Shown piece after piece: positions 24,032 to 30,263 of a DNA stretch of 30,383 nucleotides. The stretch covers positions 1 through 30,383 of the IMG/VR virus record IMGVR_UViG_3300050014_000236. One strand, 5' to 3'. Both the position numbers and the translations under genes were made by a program. Source of the DNA: a virus. The first letter of the stretch is position 1; each line of letters starts with the position of its first letter. The notes below the pieces were generated by a model. That model did not search any database. It was not told the origin of the DNA and saw nothing but the letters and a program-made list of their open reading frames with translations.

Positions 24032-24244
24032 TCAACTCCTTTTTTTCAGGAAGCCCACTTCGCGCGCCGGCGGCTTGCCTTTCGGGGCGGCGGCGGCGGC
24101 CGGCTTGGTTCCGGGCCGTTCGGCCGCGTATTCCTCGCGGTGGTAGACCTTGCCGCGAGGCGTCACGCCAGCCCGCGTCACCAGGAAGCCGTTATCGATC
24201 CTTCGGACTCTGACTTTCTCGGCGGGCGCCTCGGGCTTTGCCAT
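24032..24244 (-). CDS. Hypothetical basic protein (70 aa)
   Basis: MAKPEAPAEKVRVRRIDNGF, then LVTRAGVTPRGKVYHREEYA, with an Ala/Lys/Pro-rich tail. It fits between its neighbours with 2-3 nt gaps. The core RVRRIDNGFLVTRAG looks like a short beta hairpin. Function unknown. Confidence 0.6.
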   Translation of the reverse strand: MAKPEAPAEKVRVRRIDNGFLVTRAGVTPRGKVYHREEYAAERPGTKPAAAAAPKGKPPAREVGFLKKRS

Positions 24245-24247
24245 CGG

Positions 24248-24748
24248 CTACTTGCTGTGCTTCTTGCCGTCGATGTGATGCGGCCGCGTTTCCTCGGACA
24301 TCTTGTCGCTGTGATGATGATGAGGGCCGTGATGCGAATGGGCTGTTGCTCCCATCATTCCCTTCCCTTGGTCGAGGGCGGGCGGTCCGGAGCGGTGTTC
24401 GTCGGCCAGGTGCATGCCGTCATGGGGCATGTGGTCGCCGTGGTTGCCGACGATATGCGTCCCCGGCATGGAGCCGACGCCGAAGTTTTCGCCCTTCATG
24501 GCTCCTTCTCCTTCACCCATACGGTGGCGCTGGCGGACCGCGCCGCCTTCTCCGCTGATTTCCCGGCCGGGCGCGTGACTTGAATTCTCGGGCATTTTGG
24601 AACTCCTGTGGGATACCTTTGATTTGCTTGCCCGCTGCTCGCGGTAGGCGGCGGCCTCGGCTTGCTTCGCCGGGTGACCCGCCCGGATCATCTCGGCAAT
24701 ATTCTTACTACGAGTTCGGCCTGAGGTGCCAGATGTCAATGGCATCAA
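24248..24748 (-). CDS. His-rich phage accessory protein (166 aa)
   Basis: The N-terminus (MMPLTSGTSGRTRSKNIAEM then IRAGHPAKQAEAAAYREQR) matches a small, widespread phage protein pattern (KNI-EM---G-P-KQA-A-A---R). The C-terminal 75 residues are rich in His, Met, Asp and Gly, with HSHHGPHHHHSDKM and RPHHIDGKKH, giving a potential metal-binding tail. The start overlaps the upstream stop as ATGA. Role unknown. Confidence 0.65.
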   Translation of the reverse strand: MMPLTSGTSGRTRSKNIAEMIRAGHPAKQAEAAAYREQRASKSKVSHRSSKMPENSSHAPGREISGEGGAVRQRHRMGEGEGAMKGENFGVGSMPGTHIVGNHGDHMPHDGMHLADEHRSGPPALDQGKGMMGATAHSHHGPHHHHSDKMSEETRPHHIDGKKHSK

Positions 24749-24984
24749 CCGTTGCCCTTCGCCCGCTGTTTGATCTGCGCTGGAGTAAGCCGGATGGTAT
24801 GGATGGCTACCGTCGTCGGCGGCCCGTTCCCTTCGGCCTGCTCGTGACGGACGGCGAGCACGTCGCCAAAGGGCGCCAGTTCACGGACCATACGGTTGGG
24901 ATCCAGGTGTCCGGCTCGACCGATAATCTCGGTGCGGCCATTGGCCCGCTTGATCACGATCCGGCTGTAGGGGCCATTCGCCAT
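24745..24984 (-). CDS. Hypothetical protein (79 aa), first gene of the head operon
   Basis: MANGPYSRIVIKRANGRTEI, then DPNRMVRELAPFGDVLAVRH and TTVAIHTIRLTPAQIKQRAK. It is the first minus-strand gene left of the regulator, divergent from it by 200 nt (24985-25184). That gap holds the plus promoter. A minus-strand TTGACA at 25112-25117 lacks a good -10, so the operon promoter is not located. Function unknown. Confidence 0.6.
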   Translation of the reverse strand: MANGPYSRIVIKRANGRTEIIGRAGHLDPNRMVRELAPFGDVLAVRHEQAEGNGPPTTVAIHTIRLTPAQIKQRAKGNG

Positions 24985-25125
24985 ATCTTATCCGATGAAA
25001 GGACCGCGCCGCCTCGTCCATTGGCACATTGGGTTGGTCTGACGGCGCGGCCAAGGTTCAGATGTGTTCCGGGAAAGGAACAGGCGGACAGTGATCCAGG
25101 CGACGTCCCTCTGTCAATCATCCTC

Positions 25126-25153
25126 TTGCGGTTATGAACTTCGACCGTATAGA
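25126..25153 (+). promoter_or_regulatory. Sigma70-type promoter of the winged-helix gene
   Basis: TTGCGG (25126-25131) and TATAGA (25148-25153) lie 16 nt apart on the plus strand. The expected transcription start leaves a short leader with GGAGA before the ATG at 25185. Sequence and distance both fit. Confidence 0.5.
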
Positions 25154-25184
25154 ATTATCATCATCACACGGGAGACCGACATTA

Positions 25185-25526
25185 ATGCATACGATTACCG
25201 AAGGCTTCAACGTTCTTGCAGAAGCGTGTCCGGATATGACCCTTCGGCAGGCTGCGATCCTGTTTCATTGCGCCGTGACGACCTTGGATCGTGATCGTCA
25301 GGTGCGCGAACTCGCCATCCACTTCAATTGGTTCCGGCCGGTAATCTCGCGGGCGGGGTTGAAAATGTCGAATGACGGGTTGATCAAACGCAGTCAGATC
25401 CCCGGAGACCGCCGAACATCCGTGTTCACGGTGACGGACGCCGGGCATCGGCTGATCCAGAGCGTTCTGGGCGAACCCGCGAAACCCGAGAAGGCATCAC
25501 CGAAACGCCGGCGCGGGCTGCGGTGA
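25185..25526 (+). CDS. MarR-like winged-helix transcriptional regulator (113 aa)
   Basis: Residues about 18-95 read as a winged helix: MTLRQAAILFHCAVTTLDRD, then QVRELAIHFNWFRPVISRAG (the helix-turn-helix), then LIKRSQIPGDRRTSVFTVTD and AGHRLIQ, matching the MarR wing (DRR---V-LT--G). The C-terminus is basic (KRRRGLR). The start at 25185 is chosen for GGAGA 9 nt ahead. It is divergent from the head operon and is a candidate regulator of it or of the lysogeny/lysis choice. DNA targets are unknown. Confidence 0.7.
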   Translation: MHTITEGFNVLAEACPDMTLRQAAILFHCAVTTLDRDRQVRELAIHFNWFRPVISRAGLKMSNDGLIKRSQIPGDRRTSVFTVTDAGHRLIQSVLGEPAKPEKASPKRRRGLR

Positions 25527-25545
25527 AGGCGTTTCAGGTAGTCAT

Positions 25546-26127
25546 TTGACAAGGATCGTTCCGAAGCCTGTCACGCGGTCAAAGGGCGGCTACCGGCGCA
25601 AGCCGCGGCGCATCACCCCGTTCGTCATCGATAATTACTGGCCGGGCGGCCAAAGGGTAGCATCTCTTCGGCGCCATTGGGGTTCCCATAAACCCTGCTG
25701 GGACATCATCGACCGGATCAATGCGTTCCCCGCGCCAAAACTGGTGACCGAATGGCAGTGCCGGATGATGGCATCGCACTTAGGATTGCGCAGGCCGCCA
25801 GACAGCCGCGCATTTGCCGCGAACAACAGGAAAATGGACGCCGCCACGATCGCTCTGCGGGTGCGCAACCGAGGCCCCCAACCTCAACCCATGTATGCGT
25901 ACGAACCTGTGCCGCCGGATCACGCCGGCAAACTCCGCAAGGTCGGCCGCAAACCTAAGCCGAAAAAACCAAAGAAGCGGAAGACGCCTCTGCCGACAGC
26001 GACGGAGGGTCTGGTGGCGGTTGGGCGTCAATCATGGTTTGTAAAGGCTGGGCTCCATCGACGACCCGGTAAACGACAGCCCGGAAAGGGTCGTAAAGCG
26101 CGTCGAACTGCCGCCCAGAAAAGCTGA
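25546..26127 (+). CDS. Basic HTH-like protein (193 aa), TTG start
   Basis: It begins at TTG with AGGTAG ahead, 17 nt after the regulator stop (25527-25545). Residues about 23-60 (ITPFVIDNYWPGGQRVASLR then RHWGSHKPCWDIIDRINAF) resemble a helix-turn-helix of the kind found in short phage DNA-binding proteins. The C-terminal 65 residues are Lys/Arg/Pro-rich (KLRKVGRKPKPKKPKKRK), suiting nucleic-acid binding. Its last 173 nt are antisense to the 127-aa gene that runs the other way. Either both are real with overlapping tails or this gene's tail is spurious. Confidence 0.5.
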   Translation: MTRIVPKPVTRSKGGYRRKPRRITPFVIDNYWPGGQRVASLRRHWGSHKPCWDIIDRINAFPAPKLVTEWQCRMMASHLGLRRPPDSRAFAANNRKMDAATIALRVRNRGPQPQPMYAYEPVPPDHAGKLRKVGRKPKPKKPKKRKTPLPTATEGLVAVGRQSWFVKAGLHRRPGKRQPGKGRKARRTAAQKS

Positions 26128-26338
26128 TCGTCCAACGCTCCATGCCGTCGCGTATCTGTCCAACATATTCAGCAGCGACATGATCTCGATCGCAACGTTT
26201 TCCATCTGTTGCAAAATGATCAGTGATCGCCAGGAATACCGCGCGCCAATCCGCCCCTGACAGGTCAAACCCGCGCTGCCAGGCGCCATCTACGGCGGCC
26301 CCGGTGCAATATCCCGGGGCGAGTGTGTGTTCGCTCAT
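25955..26338 (-). CDS. Hypothetical phage protein (127 aa)
   Basis: AGGAGA lies about 8 nt before the ATG, a strong initiation signal. The protein reads as folded over its first 100 residues: MSEHTLAPGYCTGAAVDGAW, GFDLSGADWRAVFLAITDHF, MERWTISFSGRQFDALYDPF and RAVVYRVVDGAQ. The Pro/Ser/Ala tail overlaps the plus-strand gene. It is isolated among plus genes and must have its own start of transcription or come from read-through. Function unknown. Confidence 0.6.
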   Translation of the reverse strand: MSEHTLAPGYCTGAAVDGAWQRGFDLSGADWRAVFLAITDHFATDGKRCDRDHVAAEYVGQIRDGMERWTISFSGRQFDALYDPFRAVVYRVVDGAQPLQTMIDAQPPPDPPSLSAEASSASLVFSA

Positions 26339-26410
26339 TATCTTTCTCCTTGCGTCAAGATCATAACCCTGAGAATATGATCAGGCAAGAGAATGATCAA
26401 GGAGATCGCC

Positions 26411-26653
26411 ATGTCGCCGCGAGAAGTTGTCGAGAAGTGGATCCTCCAACCATACACCTTTACCCTCAGTGCATCCGCCATGGCCGAGTTGCTGTTCGCT
26501 CGCCTGAAGACCGAGGGCTTGTTCATCGGCCCGCTCGTGTCCACGCCTGAGATGGAAGCCGCCTACGTCGAAGACGCGTCACATAGCGGATCTGGACGCG
26601 CTGAAACCTGGGATGGAATGGTCCAGGAATGGCTCCGGACGGAGGGTCAGTGA
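26411..26653 (+). CDS. Hypothetical protein (80 aa)
   Basis: The start is the ATG at 26411 because AAGGAG lies about 6 nt ahead; an upstream ATG at 26393 lacks a ribosome site. The protein reads MSPREVVEKWILQPYTFTLS, ASAMAELLFARLKTEGLFIG and ends ETWDGMVQEWLRTEGQ. An intrinsic terminator follows 43 nt after the stop, which supports a real plus-strand unit. Family not recognised. Confidence 0.65.
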   Translation: MSPREVVEKWILQPYTFTLSASAMAELLFARLKTEGLFIGPLVSTPEMEAAYVEDASHSGSGRAETWDGMVQEWLRTEGQ

Positions 26654-26696
26654 ACACCCGCCGCCGATCAGCCACACCTTATATTATAGACGGAGG

Positions 26697-26723
26697 CGGC
26701 CCCTGGATATCGGGGCCGTTTTT
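26697..26723 (+). terminator. Intrinsic terminator after the 80-aa gene
   Basis: CGGCCCC and GGGGCCG form a perfect 7-bp stem around an 8-nt loop (TGGATATC), followed by TTTTT at 26719-26723. On the minus strand the stem is not followed by T residues, so it should act on plus-strand transcription only. Confidence 0.85.
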
Positions 26724-26785
26724 CATTCCATCTCCGGGTTGAGCAGCTTCCTGATCTTCTTGCCGGTCGCCACGCGATAGGTCAT
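26723..26785 (-). CDS. Possible 20-aa coupled microprotein
   Basis: An ATG overlaps the stop of the 182-aa gene as ATGA and opens a 20-codon frame (MTYRVATGKKIRKLLNPEME). The same overlap is used by the two junctions upstream, which is the main argument for translation. No conservation can be judged from the sequence alone, and chance is a fair alternative. Confidence 0.3.
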   Translation of the reverse strand: MTYRVATGKKIRKLLNPEME

Positions 26786-27330
26786 CGACCCATCATCCGT
26801 CGATCGCCCGGGAACTCGCGGAACGGGTTGTGCTCCGGCTTCTCATCGGGGTCGGTGAATGCCGCCGGACGCTTCGCCAGCGCGTCGTGGAGACCCATTA
26901 TTTCAACCTCAAGCGCAATGACGGACGCGAGCGCGTCTTGCAGTGCCTCGACCAGACTCTCCGTCATGTAGGCCCGCTCTTGCCATCCCCGGGCAACGCT
27001 CGACCAGGTGTCGCGCTCGTCTTTCAGTTGCTCGACCTGGGCCTCGGCCTTGGAGGCCCGATCCCCCTTGACCCGCGCATCCTCACTCGCCGCATCGCGC
27101 TGTGCGGTCAGTGCGGCAAGCTGACGGGCGTGGATGCTGTCCGACGAACGGCCCCATGTCGCCGCCGGCGGATGGGGGATTTCGTAAATCTCTTTTGTCA
27201 ACTCAATCCCGGGCAACGGTCCTAACGCAACCTCCCCACCGGGATGCAGGTTCGCGGGTTGAGGAAAAGACGGAACCGAAATTATGAACTCATTCTCCTC
27301 TAAAGATTGAAAACCAAACAACTCACTCAT
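26782..27330 (-). CDS. Coiled-coil hypothetical protein (182 aa)
   Basis: Starts [20 protein letters not shown] with GGGAGGG about 9 nt ahead and an ATGA overlap with the gene upstream. The N-terminal third contains LHPGGEVALGPLPG; residues about 70-150 form a coiled-coil (QLAALTAQRDAASEDARVKG ... AEAQVEQLKDERDTWSSVAR). No signal peptide. It is coupled to the 104-aa gene and the recombinase. Function unknown. Confidence 0.65.
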   Translation of the reverse strand: MSELFGFQSLEENEFIISVPSFPQPANLHPGGEVALGPLPGIELTKEIYEIPHPPAATWGRSSDSIHARQLAALTAQRDAASEDARVKGDRASKAEAQVEQLKDERDTWSSVARGWQERAYMTESLVEALQDALASVIALEVEIMGLHDALAKRPAAFTDPDEKPEHNPFREFPGDRRMMGR

Positions 27331-27641
27331 GTCGCTGTCCCTCCCTGTTCATGACTTACCTCGCTCCCAGCCGCCATGCCGCCAATCCCAAAGCCGGCCG
27401 CTATCCGCGTGGCATTCGAAATCCTGACGTCCTCAAGCAGACGCTCAGCCCCGATCTGATCGGCTTCCGCCGCATTTAATTTTGCGATGTGTGCAATGTC
27501 CGGCTTGTCGATGTCCACCCTTGTCGCGTTGCGAACATCCGCCCACTTCCGGAAACAGACTTCCCCGCCTGGAAGCAAACCAACACACGCGCGACCAACA
27601 TGCGTTTCCTCAAAAGTGTGCCCAGCTATTAACGTACTCAT
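27327..27641 (-). CDS. Hypothetical protein (104 aa)
   Basis: The start chosen is the ATG at 27641, which overlaps the recombinase stop as ATGA and has AAGGG ahead. Begins [20 protein letters not shown] and includes [19 protein letters not shown] and [20 protein letters not shown]. It has three Cys residues but no clear zinc motif. Translationally coupled on both sides. Family unknown. Confidence 0.6.
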   Translation of the reverse strand: MSTLIAGHTFEETHVGRACVGLLPGGEVCFRKWADVRNATRVDIDKPDIAHIAKLNAAEADQIGAERLLEDVRISNATRIAAGFGIGGMAAGSEVSHEQGGTAT

Positions 27642-28318
27642 GTCGCCGGCCCTTCCATGTTTATTACATTGCGAACCGAAGTCGCATGCCAACTGCCACC
27701 ACGAAAAGCCGCAATCCCACACTCATTCAAATAATCCGCCATCGAACGATACGACGCATCCGGATGAATATCCAGAAAAGGCGTCAAACGACCCCGAACC
27801 TTTGATGCAAACTCCCGAGCTAACCGACCCATCGACGCACCACCAATGATCCGAGCCTCAGCTAACCGGGGATTGCCAAGAATGACCCCGCGAGCCTTCG
27901 CCGCAGCTAACGCAACCTTCGTCCGTTGAGATATTACCGAACGCTCACGCTCCGCAAACGCCGCGTAAATGTGCAGCATGAATGGGTCAGCATCCGCTCC
28001 TAACTCCGCTACAATGAACGGAACACGGTGAGACATTAACCCGGATATAAAGTGAACGTCCCGACTTAATCGATCCAGACGAGCTACAATCACCGGAGCA
28101 CGACGATCCCGCGCAAACCTTAATGCCTCCGCTAAAACAGGCCGACGATCTAACGCGTCCGAACCCTTCCCAGTCTCAACCTCCTGAAACTCCCGGATAA
28201 TCTGAAAATCGTTCGCCTCCGAAAATCGTGATACCGCAGAACCCTGAGCCTCAAGACCAAGACCAGACTTCCCCTGACGATCCGTCGAAACACGTAAATA
28301 CGAAACAGCAACCCTCAT
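27638..28318 (-). CDS. Small serine recombinase (resolvase/invertase family)
   Basis: This 226-aa protein begins [20 protein letters not shown]; Ser11 in YLRVSTDRQ is the expected catalytic nucleophile. It has the conserved RLDRLSRD segment and [20 protein letters not shown] (helix E region) of the resolvase catalytic domain. The C-terminal 60 residues ([17 protein letters not shown] ... TSVRNVINM) look like a DNA-binding helix-turn-helix. GGAGGG lies about 10 nt before the ATG. Length suits resolvase/invertase types more than large integrases. It may act in integration, resolution or inversion; no crossover site was identified. The third-position composition differs from phage neighbours and suggests later acquisition. 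Confidence 0.88.
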   Translation of the reverse strand: MRVAVSYLRVSTDRQGKSGLGLEAQGSAVSRFSEANDFQIIREFQEVETGKGSDALDRRPVLAEALRFARDRRAPVIVARLDRLSRDVHFISGLMSHRVPFIVAELGADADPFMLHIYAAFAERERSVISQRTKVALAAAKARGVILGNPRLAEARIIGGASMGRLAREFASKVRGRLTPFLDIHPDASYRSMADYLNECGIAAFRGGSWHATSVRNVINMEGPAT

Positions 28319-28871
28319 CCCAGAAAACCCTCCACCAATCCGTAATCAGAAACTCATACCCTGACCGTTATATACAACTACCATACCACTGGCTAAACCG
28401 ACAAGCGATAATCATCTCCGCCGCGTTAAGATGTCAGCGCAAGGTCATTGCATGCGCGAATAGACCAATCCTATAAATTTCAGTAATTTTTTCCAGAGAA
28501 ATCGATCATTACGTTATAACCGGATGGGCGCCGCAGATGGGATTTTGGTGTGAGGCGGGGGGGACCCGTCCACGTTCATGCTTCGGGATCGTTGGGGGTG
28601 CCGGTGCCCTATCGACCGATCCGCTGGCCTGGGCCTGGGACGGGCGGCCGGCCGAGCCTGAGGCCAGGGACGGGCCGGCCTGAGCCAAGCGCGCGGGGGC
28701 AGGGAGGGAGCACGCGGCGCCATCAGGCGCCATCAAGCGTGCGATGCCGATTAACCTGAGGCCAGGATCTCTTCGGACCTGAGGCGAGCGCGCGAGGCGA
28801 GAGTGAACGCCTGGGGCCAGCGCTCCACGTGGAGCATGCAATGGGTATACGGTGGAATAGCTACCCAGAAC
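28319..28871. other. Non-coding region between terS and the recombinase
   Basis: No convincing gene was found. The right part (about 28540-28800) is very GC-rich with repeated GGGACGGGC and GGCCGGCC-type blocks. The left part (about 28319-28510) is AT-rich, including AATTTCAGTAATTTTTTCC. A minus-strand TATAAC in GTTGTATATAACGG near 28370 could belong to a promoter for the recombinase, but no good -35 is seen. The sharp composition step near 28510 suggests a junction. Confidence 0.6.
28822..28835. repeat. 14-bp perfect palindrome
   Basis: GCTCCACGTGGAGC lies about 37 bp after the terS stop. There is no T-tract on either strand, so it is more likely a protein-binding site than a terminator. 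Confidence 0.7.
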
Positions 28872-29429
28872 CTATCGCTGAATAACCAATGAAACCAAGT
28901 GATTAGGTTGTTCCGGCTTGTCCGCGATCCAACCCCTGAGCCGCGCAAGGTTCATCAGTGCCGCCTGCTTGTCCCCAAGCTTGATGGTGACCGTTCCATC
29001 CGCGCGGGAGGTGACCTCGGTGATGGCGCGGTGAACGTCCGGGGAGATATCGGCCGAGTCGCGGAACGTCAGGACCTGCCTAGTACGTGCCTTGTCCGCT
29101 GGATCTGCGGTCGTGCTCCAATCGGCTACGTCCCGAACCTGGGCGAACGCTATCCGCGTCAACTCCTCGGCCGCACGGTCCGCCGTCGCACCGAATCGCT
29201 CTGCTGCATGTGCGAGCGCCCGACCCGCCATTTCCTCGACATTTCCCTTAATTCTGACCATTTCCGGGGTCCGCATAAGGAGAATTCCGATTTGTGTAAC
29301 GGCGCCCGATGTTCGTTGCTCGTTCGGGAAGGTTTTTCTGACCGCGGCGGAAATATTGCCGCCGTTCCGGAGGTACTCGGTTCCGAAGGCTGCGACGAAC
29401 TGTGGTCGGGTATATTTTGAGGCTGCCAT
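28872..29429 (-). CDS. terS: Terminase small subunit
   Basis: This 185-aa protein has the N-terminal DNA-binding pattern of Terminase_2-type subunits (QFVAAFGTEYLRNGGNISAA) and a middle/C-terminal part with AHAAERFGATADRAAEELTR, IAFAQVRDVADWST, LTFRDSADISPDVHRAITEV and KLGDKQAALMNLARLRGWI, typical of the family. It recognises the packaging site and recruits TerL. The ATG has no visible Shine-Dalgarno sequence, so initiation may be weak or leaderless. It is separated from terL by the recombinase block and the regulator island, which is unusual. Confidence 0.82.
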   Translation of the reverse strand: MAASKYTRPQFVAAFGTEYLRNGGNISAAVRKTFPNEQRTSGAVTQIGILLMRTPEMVRIKGNVEEMAGRALAHAAERFGATADRAAEELTRIAFAQVRDVADWSTTADPADKARTRQVLTFRDSADISPDVHRAITEVTSRADGTVTIKLGDKQAALMNLARLRGWIADKPEQPNHLVSLVIQR

Positions 29430-29528
29430 GTGGTTGATATTGCGGGCATTTGGATTGTCGTCAAGGGGGATGGCCTCGCGTGCTCGGCCCGGTTGTCATC
29501 TTCCCGGGAGATTTCCTTGCCCGAATAT

Positions 29529-29582
29529 CCCGGGGAGTTTGAGGGGCAGCGCCCCTCTGGGGAGTTTGAGGGGTTTCCCCTC
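29529..29582. repeat. Tandem direct repeat with two hairpins upstream of terS
   Basis: GGGGAGTTTGAGGGG occurs at 29532-29546 and 29559-29573, 27 bp apart. Each copy is followed by its own hairpin: GAGGGGC-AGC-GCCCCTC (29541-29557) and GAGGGG-TTT-CCCCTC (29568-29582). No ORF covers it convincingly. Position next to terS is where phage packaging (pac or cos) sites often lie. Confidence 0.75.
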
Positions 29583-29615
29583 ATTGGGAGATTATTCAGG
29601 CTCCGACGTTTCCTC

Positions 29616-29673
29616 TTGACAGGCGGTTGATCAACGATCAAGAGCGAAGCGGGAGACAGGTACCTAAGTACCT
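29616..29673 (+). promoter_or_regulatory. Candidate promoter and operators
   Basis: TTGACA (29616-29621) is a perfect -35 box, but the -10 region is poor (TCAAGA or CAAGAG). It is followed by two perfect inverted repeats: TTGATC-AAC-GATCAA (29627-29641) and AGGTAC-CTAA-GTACCT (29658-29673). The spacing suits repressor-controlled transcription of the downstream plus-strand gene. Confidence 0.45.
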
Positions 29674-29773
29674 ACCTTCTGAGTCTGTATCCGCGGGCGC
29701 ACGCATAATGCGGGCGGGCGGGCGCGCCTGGGGGAAGAGATGCGAGATAACCCAACCGGTTTGGATTGATCAT

Positions 29774-30007
29774 ATGTCGTGGAATGGTCCGGCTGATCGC
29801 GGGAATAAACTGGTTCATGAGAGAGGTCTTGGGCGTCAGTCTGGCGGGCCGGCTGGTCTGGCGGTTTCTCTTCGGACGATCGAGAGTGATGTCCGGACGG
29901 TCGTGTCGGGAATGTTGGCGCGCGGGATCCATCGCGAGCGCGTTGCAGCCCTGACCGGGGCTCCCCTTCAGATCGTGCGGATCATCGAGGCGACTCTACG
30001 GGTCTGA
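29774..30007 (+). CDS. Small HTH-like protein (77 aa)
   Basis: The start is taken at ATG 29774 (MSWNGPADRGNKLVHERGLG); the frame is open further upstream but less protein-like, and the ribosome site is weak. The C-terminal part (MLARGIHRERVAALTGAPLQ then IVRIIEATLRV) reads as a helix-turn-helix. It is followed by an intrinsic terminator. A regulator role is possible, in view of the inverted repeats upstream. No family recognised. Confidence 0.5.
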   Translation: MSWNGPADRGNKLVHERGLGRQSGGPAGLAVSLRTIESDVRTVVSGMLARGIHRERVAALTGAPLQIVRIIEATLRV

Positions 30008-30040
30008 TCTCAACATTGGTGGTGTGGTTTGGACATGGAA

Positions 30041-30067
30041 AAGCCCGGCTTGTGACCGGGCTTCTTT
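30041..30067. terminator. Bidirectional intrinsic terminator
   Basis: AAGCCCGG and CCGGGCTT form an 8-bp stem with a 7-nt loop (CTTGTGA). On the plus strand it is followed by TTCTTT; on the minus strand the AAAA at 30039-30042 gives a T run. It lies between the convergent plus-strand gene ending at 30007 and the minus-strand microprotein ending at 30085. Confidence 0.8.
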
Positions 30068-30084
30068 GTGTTAGTGCGGTTAGT

Positions 30085-30234
30085 TCAGCGCGAGTATTGC
30101 TCCATTGCGCGGAGCATGGCGTCACTGTCGTGCCATCCCGAGGCCCAACTCCACGCAAAGGGACCTTTCAAATAAGGATTTTCAGACAGTTGTAGTCCAT
30201 TGTTGCGGGCTTCACGTCCTTCTTTATATGCCAT
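30085..30234 (-). CDS. 49-aa Rmf/CrpP-like microprotein
   Basis: ATG at 30232-30234 with AAGGAA 9 nt ahead and a TGA stop. The product begins MAYKEGREARNNGLQLSENP and continues YLKGPFAWSWASGWHDSD. The pattern (Y-EGR-A---G-----NPY ... W--GW) recalls small ribosome-modulation-factor-like and CrpP-like proteins found in alpha- and gammaproteobacteria and their phages. The resemblance is by eye and the function here is unknown. It ends just before the bidirectional terminator. Confidence 0.65.
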   Translation of the reverse strand: MAYKEGREARNNGLQLSENPYLKGPFAWSWASGWHDSDAMLRAMEQYSR

Positions 30235-30263
30235 CGTGCGGGTTCCTTCGAGTGTTAGTGGTT

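Noticed and set aside
25089-25117. Minus-strand promoter with TTGACA at 25112-25117
   Set aside because: The -10 at the right distance is TCACTG, too far from consensus; not listed as a feature.
28509-28841. 110-aa minus-strand frame between terS and recombinase
   Set aside because: Ala/Pro/Arg/Gly-rich translation of GC-rich repeats, no ribosome site.
29627-29773. TTG start at 29627 for the small HTH-like gene
   Set aside because: It would begin inside the inverted repeat and adds low-complexity residues; the ATG at 29774 is preferred.
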